DNA of 64,000 nucleotides from Ulva prolifera (taxonomy: Eukaryota; Chlorophyta; Ulvophyceae; Ulvales; Ulvaceae), in contig CM041201.1 in NCBI GenBank assembly GCA_023078555.1, positions 3,293,713-3,357,712 on the forward strand, written 5' to 3'. The notes under the pieces were generated by a model. It did not search any database, was not told where the DNA came from, and saw nothing but the letters and a program-made list of their open reading frames with translations. A program made the translations under genes and the position numbers. Below are positions 47,047 to 60,033 of the stretch, one piece after another (position 1 is the first letter of the stretch; each line of letters opens with the position of its first letter).

Positions 47047-47689
47047 AAGCGGCGTACCGAAGATGACGGAGTAGAACTCATTGGCGCGCTGGTGCACGTG
47101 GGGCAGCAGGATGCCGCAGGGCTTGAGCACGGTCAGGAACTGCGACTCCCCGGGCTCGGCGAGGGTGGAAAGGAAGGGGTTGGTGGCCTTGGTGACGCGC
47201 TGCTGCAGCACCGCCGCGTTGTCCGTCACCGCCGTCACGCCCTGCAGTCACACGCCGCTGGTCAGGATGATGCACACATGCATAGGCTGAGCATGATCAT
47301 GATGTGGGCCAGCACGGTAGTGAGCATTCATGGACATGGACCTGGCAACAAAGCCCTAATTCTTGTTGCAATTGGGGCTGGCTTGCATGCCGAGCCTCAA
47401 CACAGGGCACATTACAGACATTGTAGGCAGGCAAGGTGCATACACTGTACACTGGCAGCAGCAACGCGCACATGCAGCTGCTACGCACCGGGTCTGAGAA
47501 AGAGAACTTGAAGGCTGACTCATCGCCCTCCACTCCAAATTCCACACGTTGTGCTGCCTGAGGGATGCGGGCAGTCTCAAGCTGGTTGGGGGCTTCAAGC
47601 ATAGCCTTGTCATCGTACTTGGCCTTGGGTGCTGAGGCAGACACGCCTCCGAGGGCGAGGGCGGCGATGGCGATTGTAGATAGGGCCAT
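46440..47689 (-). CDS. germin-like secreted cupin, copy 3 (dyad 2, left)
   Basis: Exons complement(47489-47689, 47058-47241, 46440-46846), the same 201/184/407 layout, 263 aa. Cupin ligands intact. Exon 2 begins with Gly (GVTAVTDN) where copies 1, 2, 5 and 6 have Asp. The intron 2 donor is GTACGC instead of GTGCG, and a 27-base poly-C (G on + at about 47020-47046) follows some 11 bases into this intron. The C-terminus has GLGEKKW like copy 1. The in-frame Met 38 codons upstream is probably not used, because the signal peptide starts at MALSTIAI. Confidence 0.9.
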
Positions 47690-48959
47690 GGGGATGTAAC
47701 TGCTGAGTGTAGTAGAGATTGAGAAGAGACTGGTGACCTGGAGTGAGGTACAGTATATGAAAAAGCTCAGCAGGCGCAGTAGGCTGTGAAAGTGAAGCTT
47801 CAAGTGTAAAGTAGTTGCAGATGTGGTGCTGTTGATGCAGGACTAAGCTCCAGTTGGCCCATATATATCATGTTGATCGCAGGGCACGCTGCAACTTGCA
47901 CCGGACCCGCAGCCAGCTTGTCTGAGCAGCATGGGAGTTCGCCGTCTTACCCCTGCAGGCCTCGACCACATGCACTGCGAGAGTGGCATGCATATGTATT
48001 CATATGCATGCAATGGCCATTCCGGAATTATTTAATACGATGACAGCCAGCTATAATACCACTGCCGCAGCGCCTGTGAGTATCCACCACTGCAAAGGGC
48101 GGAAACACGCGCCGCTTTGACATAGAGGAAGCACAGCTATGGGGGAATATTGAGAGCTTCACGTCACGTGACGCGGTGGCTTAAGCTTCATGTAGTACAC
48201 GTGTTGGCGATTGAAAGTCGTGATCGTGCCTGGCAGTCGATCTCATGCGGCTTGAGCTGCTGCTTGTCAAGCACAAGGGCAAAAGTTTGCTCTGGGTAGA
48301 TCACGCAGAGTGCGCTCATGGCATGTGTCTGCATGCAGCTGCAGCAGCGCGGGAGCAGCAGTTCGTGCCGTCGTGCGCGTGACGTCATCATCATGTATGA
48401 AGCCACGTGTAGCAGATGGACGAGCTGAGCATATCGTAGAACTAAAAGCTATCTTTGACATGTAGCATGCTTCTAAAAGAAGCCGTGGCTCACAGTTCCT
48501 CTGAGTGGACCGGCATACCGCGGTATGTGACCACTACATAGTGCGTTGCGAAATGTCACGCTGGTTGATGCCCTTACGTACACCAGTCGAGTCGAAGCCG
48601 CGGCGCGGCGTATATGCACATCAGCTCTGTTCGACTCCCTCATGGAATTCGCAGGCTGAGATGAACCGCCGGCTCTGGGCATACAACACCACACGACTGG
48701 CCGCGCTGTGGGCCAAGCAACGGTATATATGCAGAGAGGTGCAACACAGATACCATCACAACACTGACACCTTCCTCAGACTCAGCAACGCAGGCCACCA
48801 CTAGCTATAGTACTACTAGTATACACACGGCTTGCGTGACATCTTGTCAAACTGCACTTGTCCGATCTTTACACTGCAAGTCACGTGCTTCTCCAAGGCT
48901 CTCCACACAGCAGCCGCTCTCTAAGCCCGACACGCCTGCCACATCTGTTTGTCGCACCC
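47690..48959. promoter_or_regulatory. divergent promoter of dyad 2
   Basis: 1270 bp. The minus-side TATA is at 47861-47868 with its conserved block to 47960 (CAGCTTGTCTGAGCAGCATG). The central block is at 48295-48383 (GGGTAGATCACGCAGAGTGC). The plus-side block is at 48571-48665 (CCCTTACGTACACCAG, CGCGGCGCGGCGTATATGC, CATGGAATTCGCAGGCT), with TATATAT at 48724-48730. Confidence 0.75.
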
Positions 48960-50178
48960 ATGGCCCTCTCTACAATCGCCATCGCCGCCCTCGCCCTGGG
49001 AGGCGTGTCTGCCTCAGCACCCAAGGCCAAGTACGATGACAAGGCTGTGGTTGAAGCCCTCAACCAGCTAGAGACTGCCCGCATCCCGCAGGCGGCTCAG
49101 CGTGTGGAGTTCGGGGTTGAGGGGGATGAGTCAGCCTTCAAGTTCTCTTTCTCAGACCCGGTGCGCAGCAGCTGCATGTGATGTGCACTATGGCATACTA
49201 CAGTATGTTGCTGCTGTACAAGGTGCCTGCTCGCGATGTGCCTGTGGCAAAGGTCAGCATGCAAGCTGCAACGAGCTCGAGACGAGTACTCGAGGCTTGA
49301 TAGCCAAGTGCATGTCCATGAATGCTCGCTGGCATACTTCATGATCAGCTTTAGCTCATGTACATGTTGATGACAAGGGGCGTGTTTGTGTGCAGGCAGT
49401 GACGGCGGTGACGGACAACGCGGCGGTGCTGCAGCAGCGCGTCACCAAGGCCACCAACCCCTTCCTCTCCACCCTCGCCGAGCCCGGGGAGTCGCAGTTC
49501 CTGACCGTGCTCAAGCCCTGCGGCATCCTGTTGCCCCACGTGCACCAGCGCGCCAACGAGTTCTACTCCGTCATCTTCGGTGCGCCACCCCCAACCCTAA
49601 CACTGCACGCGTGCATGTCGCTGCTTTGCGCCTCCATGCACACATCACTGTCTGCGCTGCACATGCCAAACTCAGGCTTTGATTTAAATGGGCATGTCAT
49701 AATATACACACTGCAACTGCAAGCTGTGCACACGGCCAACCCAGCCTCTGACTGTCTGGCTGCACTTGCAGGAATCATGGATGCCGGCATCTCACAGGAG
49801 AACGGGGCACTGCAGGACATCACCTTTGAGGTTGGGCCCGGGGAGGTGTTTGTCGTGCCGCAGGGCCTGCTGCACCACAACCACAACCGCCAGTGCTTCC
49901 CCAATGTCTTCCTGCAGTCCTTCACCAGCAGCGACCCCGGGGCGCTCAACGTCATCGGCGCCCTGGCGGCCCTCAACGAAGGCAGCGAGGCCGGCGCGGC
50001 CGCCATCGCCGCCAGCGGCGCAGACGCCATCAAGGCCAGCCCACAGGGCGCCTTTGCGCTGGACCAGGCATGCCTCAAGCACTGCGGCTTCCCCAAGACG
50101 GGCGCCCCCGGCGACGGCCTGCAGGACCTGCCCGACGACTTCAAGGCCCTCTTCGGCCTCGGCGGCAAGAAGTGGTAG
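48960..50178 (+). CDS. germin-like secreted cupin, copy 4 (dyad 2, right)
   Basis: Exons 48960-49160, 49396-49579, 49772-50178; 263 aa. Cupin motifs 1 and 2 are intact, with the same split Gly at intron 2. Differences: VVEALNQLE in exon 1, exon 2 starting with Ala (AVTAVTDN), GALQDITFE in exon 3 and GADAIKASP instead of GADSIKASP. The C-terminus is GLGGKKW, as in copies 2, 5 and 6. Confidence 0.9.
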
Positions 50179-50960
50179 AGGCCATGGCGTGGAGTGGCGT
50201 GATTGCACCCCATAGATCTTCACAGCGCCCGGCCTGAGACTTTTGCATCATGCGCGGTTGACCCGCCCGCATGATGGCTTTGGCCTAATTAGTGCTTACA
50301 TGGCATGCATAGAATTAGTGCTGTAGGCGCGGGGCTATAGGGGGAATGGCACAGCCCCGCTGATATAGAATTATGCTCGCCAAAGCTTTTCATCAATAAT
50401 GCATGAAGCCGCAGCTGAGCAAGGCATAGCGAGCTGTGATGCTGCGGTAGATGTGATCGGAGTCCTGGCATGATGTAACATGTGTACAATTGCACCTCCA
50501 GCAAAGGAATGTTATGAATGCGTCTCTATCCATACATAGATATATCTGCAGTTGTATTCATTACACCAATCAAAGACATCTGCAGTCATGCTATATCCTT
50601 GACAAGCTGAACTTTCAAGCCTGGACATGAGTATCCGATAAAGTCTAGACATGTAACGCATTGACATGAACCACGTGCTTTCTGTCAATGTACATACAGA
50701 ATGTGCAATTATGTATGACGGATAGTACCACTCTCAGCCGAGTGCGAATTGGACCAGCGCAACGGAGTAGAAATTTTGGATGTTTGGGACTGCTTTGTGC
50801 TTGAAAATCGGGCCGAAGTGTGGACCAGCTAAAGTCTCTACTTTGGTCTCGATTCGCATTGATCAATGAGGCGTACAACACTGCACACAGCGAGGTACAT
50901 CATGTACATGATGTACATGCCCAGTTGGCCCCGCTCTGGAGAGCGGGTGGCTGCTGCGTT
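50179..50960. repeat. right flank of cupin dyad 2, then intergenic
   Basis: 50395-50520 holds the conserved flank (GCATGAAGCCGCAGCTGAGC, ATAGCGAGCTGTGATGCTGC, TGTACAATTGCACCTCC). A perfect 20-bp palindrome (TACATCATGT and its complement) is at 50895-50914. No gene seen in the rest. Confidence 0.65.
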
Positions 50961-51003
50961 GTGGCAATCCAGTGATATGGCCGCTATACCACTGGATTGC
51001 CAC
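50961..51003. repeat. perfect 14-bp inverted repeat (hairpin)
   Basis: The arms GTGGCAATCCAGTG (50961-50974) and CACTGGATTGCCAC (50990-51003) pair without mismatch around a 15-base loop. Confidence 0.9.
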
Positions 51004-51142
51004 ATGCGTACGCACCCATGGTGCACTGACCCCGCAGATGGCCGGCCCGGGCCCCAGCGGTCAATCCACTCTGCCTGGCCATGGGGATCATCTCTGGGCA
51101 CGCACGGGCATGCATGCAGCGTGTGCACCTACAGGCATGTGG

Positions 51143-52195
<1,053 letters not shown>

Positions 52196-53540
52196 ACACA
52201 CACACACCCACGCACACACACCCACGCGGGCAAGGTTGTCTTGACGGGACTGATGGTCCCGTGCGATGACCTAGCGAGCCGCCCGCCGGCATCCTCGCCC
52301 CCTCCCCCCTTGCTGACTAGTACTGGGCGTCGGCTGCGGCTCAGGCCGGGCACATTCTGCAGGTGCTGGGCCTTAGGCATGTTTTGTCCTGAGCAGGTCG
52401 GCAGATGACGGCGCTGCCATGTTGCTCCACCGCTCAACGCTGATCTGTTCGGGTACCACAAGATTGCAGCGGGGGGCTGCTGCGGTTGGGGGGTTGTGTT
52501 AGGGTCTGGGGGCTGGCGGGGCGGGCCCCCCCGGTGCCTTGCGCACTGGGCCGGCGCCGGCCGGGTTGCAACTTGGGCCGCCGTGGCCGCGCGGGCGGCG
52601 GGGTCGTATTGCAGGCGGGCGAAGGGGGGCGTGTGTTAGGGCGTCGACGCCCTACCGATCGTGCGGGGACGGGTGTGTGGTTGTGGTGTGGGTGTGTACA
52701 CCCACGTGGGTGTGTGGGTGCGTGTTCAGTGGCTTCCTGTCGGGCTGAGGCGCGGTGCTGTGTTCGGATGCTTGCTGTGACTTGGCGCTGAATTCGCTCG
52801 GATTCGAGGTGGCTTTCGCTCTCCGGAGGATCCTGGCGCGCGTGCTTTGGGTTGTTCGTGTGTTTCCTCGTTGTCCTGGCGGTGCTACCGGCCCCTCCGG
52901 CTTTGTCCTTGTCACTCACGCCGCTCATGGGCCACCCGGCCTGAGCGGCACTGCGAGCCCGCCCTGGCTGCCAGCTCGCTGCCTGTTCGACGGTAGTCGC
53001 TGCGTACGCCCCGGCCTTGTCCGCTTTGTGGCGGTGGTGGCTCTGGCCTGCCGTCCGCCTTGGGTGACCGGCCTGGCGCTCAGCGTGCCGGGCATTGACG
53101 CTGCCCTTGCCATGCGTTTGCATGTGGCCCTCCGTCAGGGCGCGACTGGGGGGGTCCGGGCGGGCCGGGCTGGGGATTGGGGATTGGGGGTCTGGGTTTA
53201 CGGATGGGCAGGGTGGTGTGTGGGTGCTGGGCGGGGTTGGGGTTTGCTGGGGGAGGCTGGGGCCTCCCCGGGGGGGTTGTTGTTGGTTTCGCGGTGTGTT
53301 GGGCTCTGCGGCCTCGGCTGCGTGTACTTTCGGGGCTCTGGAGCTGGGCTGGTGGGCGGGGTGCGAGTGTGGGTGGGCGTGCGGGTGTGCTTGTGGGTGT
53401 GGGTGGGCCTGGGTCTGGAGGCTCGTGTGTGGCTGCGCGGCTGTGGCCAGCGCGGGTGCTGACGTTGCGTGGGTGTGCGGATCCTCTGGTTGTTGCTCGC
53501 GGTGCTACCTGCCTTGCTTGCTTTGTCCCTGTAACACGCA
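52196..53540. repeat. mosaic of GC-rich element fragments
   Basis: Right-type ends occur near 52870-52918 and 53490-53537 (GCGGTGCTACC... TTTGTCCCTGTAACAC). 53008-53390 is a copy of 35975-36390, and 53490-53537 matches the right end of copy 1. Several insertions or unequal exchanges seem superimposed. No gene. Confidence 0.6.
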
Positions 53541-54179
53541 CACCCACACACGCACCTGCAGGCAGGTGCATGCTGTGGCATGTGCATGCTGTGGCCTAGG
53601 CTGTACAGCTGTACAGGCCATGTGCGCGAGCGGGTGTGCACATGTGTGCGAGCTGGGGCACGTGGGCTGCGGTGTGCCAGCTTCAGCACAGTGTCTGGGG
53701 GCGGATGTGCCTTAGGGGGGGGGGGGGCAGGAGTGGCCAGGCGCGATGGGAGGTGCGCACGCGACTGTATCATGATGTCCAATTGTGGCCAAGGGCGTAG
53801 TGGCAGGTGATGAAGGAGGTGCTGGCCCTGTGCACGCTGTCCGTGAGACTGCGGCCAGTTGGGCTTCTGCAAGGATCTGCAGGGAGATAGTCACAAGTCA
53901 CATGCATGTTCACACCACAAAGGCCGATCATGCGTCCACATACACAAACATGCATACAGGCCGGCAGTACACATGCTTGCAGGGAGCAAGCTAGGCTGAG
54001 CTCAAAGCTACCCTCCTGTACACAGACCTCAGATCTAGGATCTGACACCTGCAGAATATATAATGCAGTGATCCCAGTGGATGATCCCTCTCATTCAAAG
54101 GGTTCACGGGTCCTCTTGGCGAGTAGGCCAACGTCAACGCTGCCCGCGTGCAACTGCTGAGTGCACTCTAAACCACGCA
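53541..54179. promoter_or_regulatory. upstream region of the peroxidase gene
   Basis: A TATATAA-type box lies at about 54056-54063, some 120 bp before the chosen ATG. A G-run of 12 is at about 53717-53728. No coding sequence. Confidence 0.45.
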
Positions 54180-56545
54180 ATGAACAACTCGGGCAATACT
54201 GCACACTGCAGCTCACTGTCGGCCTGCTTCAGCAAGTGTTTGGGGCTGCAGAGTTTGCACGAGGGCGTTCGCATAGTTTGTACGTCAAGGGCGACGGTCT
54301 TGCCGCTTGCCATTCTCATCCTGCTCTTGCAGTTGGTATCGCGTCCTGTCGCTGCGCAGGCACCACTTTCAGCCGAAGACCTCTCTCAGCTACGCGATGA
54401 CTTACTGTCTGCATTCACTACCACCCAAGGAGGACGAGGCTCACCTGGAGACAGTGCGACCATCGATGTTGGACATGTACAGCGCTGCAGCTGGTTGATT
54501 GCATGAAGTCTCGCTCTGAACAGCCAGCGACCCGCAATTTGTCTACAAATTGAGAAATTTTCACTTGCTATGCCTTGTCGCCTGAGTTGTTGCCGTCGCA
54601 AAGCAGCGGATGGCCTATGGTCGGGACCTGATCGACGCATACATACCTGCCTCAACACAACGACCTGGGCAGGAGAACTATGAAATAGCACGCCGAAGGC
54701 GATGAATCTAAGTTCTTCACATCATGTGTCGCAGCTATGACGCCATCATGCAGGACGGCCTGCGCTTCGTGTGCTCGTGCGGCTTTCTTTCCACGACTGT
54801 GCCAGCGCGACGTGTGATGGCTGCCTCGACATCACTGATACACAGAACAATCCCAGCCTCGACGGTGTCATCAACGCAGTTCAGCCGGTATGCGACAAAT
54901 TCGGCCTTGGGACGGCAGACTGCTGGGCTGCAGCGGGCAGCATCGCAGTGGAGGAGACATCCCTCTCGGGATCCGTCCCAGTGACCGTGCCACTGTTCTT
55001 CGGCAGAGCAGATGCACCTTCATGTACTGGATTCACAGCTTGAGGCTCCCGAGGCCACCTTCCCGTCTGCAAGTGCAGGTGTGCTTCCCCCTGCCAATTT
55101 GAAAATGAGGTTGTCAGAAATGCTGCTCAGCTGTTGTCAGAATTAGCCCGTCCACCCGATCGCCGGCCAGGGAGGTGATCATGCACTTGTGAGCACATGC
55201 TATTCGGCGGCAGCACGTTGCGCCATCTCGGACCTCAGTTCAGCCTTGAGCAGAACAGATCTTCTGGTGTGCCTGCAGTGGTATGCAATGAGGCTGAACG
55301 CATGCAAGAGTAATCACGTGTCACCTCACTCTCAGGACCAACCGGTCATGGATACGCTCACAGGGAGCCCAGACATTTTTCAGACAGTGTCCAGCCAGTG
55401 CAGAGACATTGTCAGCTCGTTTTGCAGGCTACCGACCAACAATGGAATACTTCCAGGACAAGTTCAACTTCACCAGTCAGGAGACAGTTGCCATTTTAGG
55501 CGCTCACAGCCTTGGCATTGCCAGGTGTGCCAGCAATCTCAGCCCGTGCTGGTGCTGTGTCTCGCTGTATACTTTCATGCCCTGCTCTTGTGCTGCTGCA
55601 ACAGTATGAGCGCACGCAAGCACCGAGACACAGGGACTGAGCTCAGCATGCTTACAGGCCTCAGGGATCCGGCTTTGATGGTGCTTGGACCAAGGAGATC
55701 AACACATTTGACAATGCATTCTACACAGAGATGTTGAATGGCAACCTCGGCTGGTCTCCTGAGCTCCTCCCCGAGCCAGTCTCTCGCCATCAGTGGTGTG
55801 AACCTGCACCACCACTAGCTGCTCCGTGTCTGAGATCCACATGTAACTACTTGTGTCTGAGATCCGCATATAACGTGACGTAGGCATGACGCTCACGTAT
55901 GTGTTCAACGCTTGCGCTTTGCTGATCTGTGCAACAGAGCCTTGCAAGGGTAACATTTGCGAGTCACTCGAATCGAATTAGCAACGTGATGTGCTGATGC
56001 CCAGGCCTGGTCATGTCGCCAGAGCACTAGTGATCACGTTGCGCAAGCCCACCAATGTTTTGCAACATCAAAGCCGCAGGCGCCTGTTAGTTCGAACAAC
56101 ATACAATTCTGAAGCCTGCAGTTGAGGATGTACTGCTTGCAGGTCCTCAGCAGACGGGGAGCAGCTGATGCTCAACTCTGACATGTGCCTCCTCCTCGAC
56201 ATCTTCAACGAGACCTCCGGCGGCGAGAGCCCCCCGCCCGGCCGCGGCATGGGCGGCATTGCCCCCGGCACCCCCTCAGAGCCTCTCTGCACCTACGCTA
56301 CATGCCAGGAATCCCCCGCGGCGCCGATCGTGCGTGCCTACGCCACCAACAATACCCTCTTTGCATCCGACTTCTCCGCAGTTTGGGTTAAGATGGTCAC
56401 CAAAGGGCATAACATATCTGAGCTATCTAGATTTGGAGAGCCCCAACCTGCAGTGGAGCTGAGCTTGGCTGTGAGCTCCAGAGCCATATCTGGTGCAGCC
56501 GCTTTTGTGGGCGTGATTAGTAGCTACTGGATTTGCTTGGGGTGA
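54180..56545 (+). CDS. secreted haem peroxidase with a one-base frame disruption
   Basis: Exons 54180-54453, 54754-55078, 55428-55524, 55658-55795, 56143-56545. Exon 1 has a signal-type segment (TVLPLAILILLLQLVSRPVA). Exon 2 has the distal site (LVRLSFHDCASATCDGCLD: Arg, His and Cys present) and VPLFFGRADAP; exon 3 has the proximal His (ETVAILGAHSLGIA); exon 4 GFDGAWTKEINTFDNAFYTE; exon 5 DGEQLMLNSDMCLLLD and a hydrophobic C-terminus (possible GPI signal). Phases fit at every junction, but inside exon 2 the frame shifts by one between SCTGFTA and EAPEATFPSASA (about 55041): one T too many. The frame hits TGA unless this is a sequence error. Plant/fungal-type peroxidases oxidise phenolics with H2O2 in the wall. 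Exon 1's donor (GTGCGA) is a choice among several. Confidence 0.75.
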
Positions 56546-57189
56546 CGTGAGCATGTACGTGAATCATGGTGCGAGCTGCTGCATCGAGGTAGCTTTGCAC
56601 ACATTGCAGGGAGACAGTATGATTAGACTGTGTATGGAAGTGATGTAGGAAGTGTCCACAACATACAGTGCTGCATGTTGGAATGAAGCATGAGTTGGAG
56701 AGGCACCAGGCTGAAGCCGGCCTCTCAGGAGGTGCTTCAGGTGCCTGGGTCGGGTTGAGTCAGCACAATAGCGTGAAAGCTGATGCAGTTCTGGAGGTTC
56801 ATGGCAGTGCCACAAGGATGATGTCGGAGAGGGCGGTGGCACCACAGGGACGCCATGCACCGCAGCTGTGCCTAGGACCAGCTTGGGAACATGAACATTT
56901 CACACCCAAGCCACCGCCATCATTCTTGGCAGAACATCATCTAGACACCGCAGCCTGTCCAACGTCACCCCTGCACACAAACATCCGCCCACACTCACAC
57001 ACACATGCACACATCCACCCACCCAGTGGGTGCGAGCTGAGCTCTACTTGTGCGGAACACTTCGTATACCAACACAGAATTCACACGGGCCCTCGGGCTG
57101 GCGGCAGCTCCGCAGGGCGCAGCTGCGCATGCGGTAGCATCGGTCAGCCCCCGACCGGGGCCCTCCGAGGGCCCGGACCCGACCTTGCA
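56546..57189. other. intergenic; decayed element end
   Basis: At about 56808-56855, GCCACAAGGATGATGTCGG followed by GGCGGTGGCACCACAGGG resembles the left end of the TIR-like elements. No gene. Confidence 0.4.
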
Positions 57190-57420
57190 GAATCGGTCGT
57201 ACAGCGGCCGCGCCAGCGTGGGGGCCGGAATGGTCCCGCTGCGTTTGCTGTCTTCAACATGCTTGCTGACGTGGCCGCAGAGTCCAGCGCTGCTTCCAGG
57301 CGCCTATTCCATAGACCTGCATCACACAACCATCCCGCGAAGTTGTGCCGAGCGTGGCACACCACGCAGGCAAGACAGTTTTGGCAGGCGTTGATGTCGC
57401 TGGTGGCGATCTCGAGTGCT
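57190..57420 (+). mobile_element. second reverse-transcriptase 3'-end remnant
   Basis: The + frame GRNGPAAFAVFNMLADVAAE parallels RVGPAAFVFLNRLADVAAG at 43.86 kb, and the DNA is clearly related (CTTGCTGA(T/C)GTGGC(T/C)GCAG). It decays after that point (KLCRAWHTTQ). Confidence 0.45.
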
Positions 57421-57647
57421 CTCGCGGCTCAAAGGCCGTCCAGCCTGAGCGACGGGCCGCCCCTTGCGACCTCAGCACACCAGACGACATCTCCCGTTGA
57501 CTGTCGCCATCAGCTGCAGGCTGCACGCCTCTGCCCAGCACGCAGTATGGGTACAGCGTGCATGGCGTGCAGTGTCTGAGCCACGATCGGCGCAGCCCTG
57601 ATGTGGCCTAGACCGCTGGTGCATGCGCAACTTTGGAATGATGAGCG

Positions 57648-57895
57648 GCGGTAAAGTAAAGTAAGTCTGCATTTACTGAGCCGTATCCTATTGGACATTG
57701 ACCTCTCCGAGTGAACGGGACCACATATGCCGAAGGGGCAAACCACCCGGAAACCCCCCTCAGACGTCCGTACACAACTCACAGGGCCTCCTCCTGTGCT
57801 AAGCGAGGTGGTCACGTACGGCCGTTTCGATTCCCCAAAGCGCACGCAGAATCAAACCCACGACCTCCTGAAGCGGTGATGCTGTTGCACTGCTG
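57648..57895 (-). mobile_element. tRNA-derived SINE, second long copy
   Basis: Read on the minus strand: a tRNA-like head with GGTTTGATTC as B box (one change from GGTTCGATTC), then the same body as at 29425 (CACCTCGCTTAGCACAGGAG, CCCCTTCGGCATATGTGGTC, ATACGGCTCAGTAAAT) and a TTTAC-repeat tail at about 57650. Its head differs from that of the first copy more than its body does. Confidence 0.8.
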
Positions 57896-58721
57896 ATGTA
57901 CCCGAGCAGGGGTGCAGGGGCTTGAGGGTTTCTGAGTCAGGTGACCTGGCTGTGCGGTACTGTGTTGTACCGCCTTGGGCGAAAATGCGGTGGGGGTGTT
58001 CATGGCCCATGAACACCGGGGTGGGTGTGCAGCTGCAGGTGGTGTTTGGGCAGGTGAACGTTGATTACAAGGACAAAGTCGGACAGGCAGGTAGCACCGC
58101 AGAAACAACGCGAGTGCGCATGATCAGAGCGTGGCAGAAACATCAGAGTGGGGCAATACAGGGCACTTGATTCCATGCATTGCCACGCTGCACTGTTTTT
58201 TGCAGTGGTGCTGACCTTGCTCAAAGGTGAATGTGCAGATATCGATACGTCGATCGACATATGATCATGCTTGTCAACGTTGTCGAATGCCTGAGCTCAA
58301 CTGTCATAATGAATGCAGTTGCAGATTCATCAAGGACAGAGATGCATCCATGACCATACCCGACTGTAGTTTACTGGTACTACAATTGCAATTTAAGATC
58401 TAGCTGTGTAAGGACTCCGATCACATCTGCCGCAGCGTCACAGCTCGCTACCCGTAGCTCAACTGCGGCTTCATGATCGATCCGCTGCTTCGCCAAAGCG
58501 GCAAGGACAAAGCTACATCGATGGCCGTGGGGCTGTGCTACTCTACCTGTATGCCCCGTGCCTACAGCACGAGTGCTCATCATGCCATGCAAGCACGTGT
58601 CATGCAATTTAAAAGCCATCATGCAGGCGAATCCACAGCGCATCATTCTGAAGATTCAACAACAGGTTGAATTGGGACCGTGATCCTGTGAACGTCTATG
58701 GGGTGCAGCCACGCCACGCCT
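57896..58721. repeat. element end and left flank of cupin dyad 3
   Basis: 58063-58115 (GATTACAAGGACAAAGTCGG, GGTAGCACCGC) is a left-type element end. 58380-58490 is the dyad flank (CACATCTGCCGCAGCGTCAC, GTAGCTCAACTGCGGCTTCA), nearly identical in inverse to the right flank of dyad 1. Confidence 0.65.
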
Positions 58722-60033
58722 CTACCACTTCTTGCCGCCGAGGCCGAAGAGGGCCTTGAAGTCGTCGGGCAGGTCGTTGAGGCCGTCGCCGGGGGCACCC
58801 GTCTCGGGGAAGCCGCAGTGCTTGAGGCACGCCTGGTCCAGCGCAAAGGCGCCCTGTGGGCTGGCCTTGATGGCATCTGCGCCGCTGGCAGCGATAGCGG
58901 CCGCGCCGGCCTCGCTGCCTTCGTTGAGGGCGGCCAGGGCGCCGATTACATTGAGCGCTCCGGGGTCGCTGCTGGTGAAGGATTGCAGGAAGACGTTGGG
59001 GAAGCACTGTCGGTTGTGGTTGTGGTGCAGCAGGCCCTGCGGCACGACAAACACCTCCCCGGGCCCGACCTCAAAGGTGATGTCCTGCACTGCCCCGTTC
59101 TCCTGCGAGATGCCAGCATCCATGATTCCTGCAACAACAGCCTGGCGGTCAGAGGCAGAGGTGGCCGTTTGCACAGCTTGCAATGTGTTAGAGAAACACA
59201 GCGCAACAGGTGCAGACACTTTCAGCATAAGCATCTCGAGATTCTGAGGTCATCCGAACCACGGTTGACACACGCGGCCACAATACAACAGCCCGCGGGC
59301 ACAGCTTGCAGTACTGTACACACATTCACAAGAGCTCTGAACGTGCTGCACAAACTATGAATTTTTCACAGGGGAGCACAGTAGCAGCGTGCATGCGCGC
59401 AGAACCAACACCAAGGCGGGTGGCGGCGCACCGAAGATGACGGAGTAGAACTCGTTGGCGCGCTGGTGCACGTGGGGCAGCAGGATGCCGCAGGGCTTGA
59501 GCACGGTCAGGAACTGCGACTCCCCGGGCTCGGCGAGGGTGGAGAGGAAGGGGTTGGTGGCCTTGGTGACGCGCTGCTGCAGCACCGCCGCGTTGTCCGT
59601 CACCGCCGTCACGTCCTGCACACACACGCGCCGCTGGTCATGATCATGGCCACATGCATGAGCTGAGCAGAGTGTGGGCCAGGGATCACTGATGGACACG
59701 TTGTGGATGCCGTGACGCGCCCCACAATGCATTGCCCATGTGCTCTGTGCTCCACCACTTGCACTTCACCCGACTGTCATTCAAAGTTCAGGCATCGATG
59801 ATTATGGACAGCGACACATGGCTGCTGCGCACCGGGTCTGAGAAAGAGAACTTGAAGGCTGACTCATCCCCCTCAATCCCAAACTCCACACGCTGTGCTG
59901 CCTGTGGGATGCGGGCAGTCTCAAGCTGGTTGGGGGCTTCAAGCATAGCCTTGTCGTCATACTTGGCCTTGGGTGCTGAGGCAGACACCCCTCCCAGGGC
60001 GAGGGCGGCGATGGCAAGCGTGGACAGAGCCAT
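58722..60033 (-). CDS. germin-like secreted cupin, copy 5 (dyad 3, left)
   Basis: Exons complement(59833-60033, 59432-59615, 58722-59128); 201/184/407 nt, 263 aa. Metal ligands of both cupin motifs are intact. Signal peptide MALSTLAIAALALGGVSA. Exon 1 has VEFGIEGDESAFK (Ile where the others have Val). Exon 3 has GADAIKASP as in copy 4 and a GLGGKKW end. The two donors are GTGCGC. It is divergent from copy 6. Confidence 0.9.

Noticed and set aside
54590..54690. An extra peroxidase exon (AKQRMAYGRDLIDAYIPAS)
   Set aside because: It looks mildly coding, but exon 1 joins exon 2 in phase without it, and no flanking splice sites fit better.
56668..57579. A 303-codon + frame
   Set aside because: Only the short part near 57.2 kb resembles anything (a retroelement relic); the rest is composition-driven and contains an element end.
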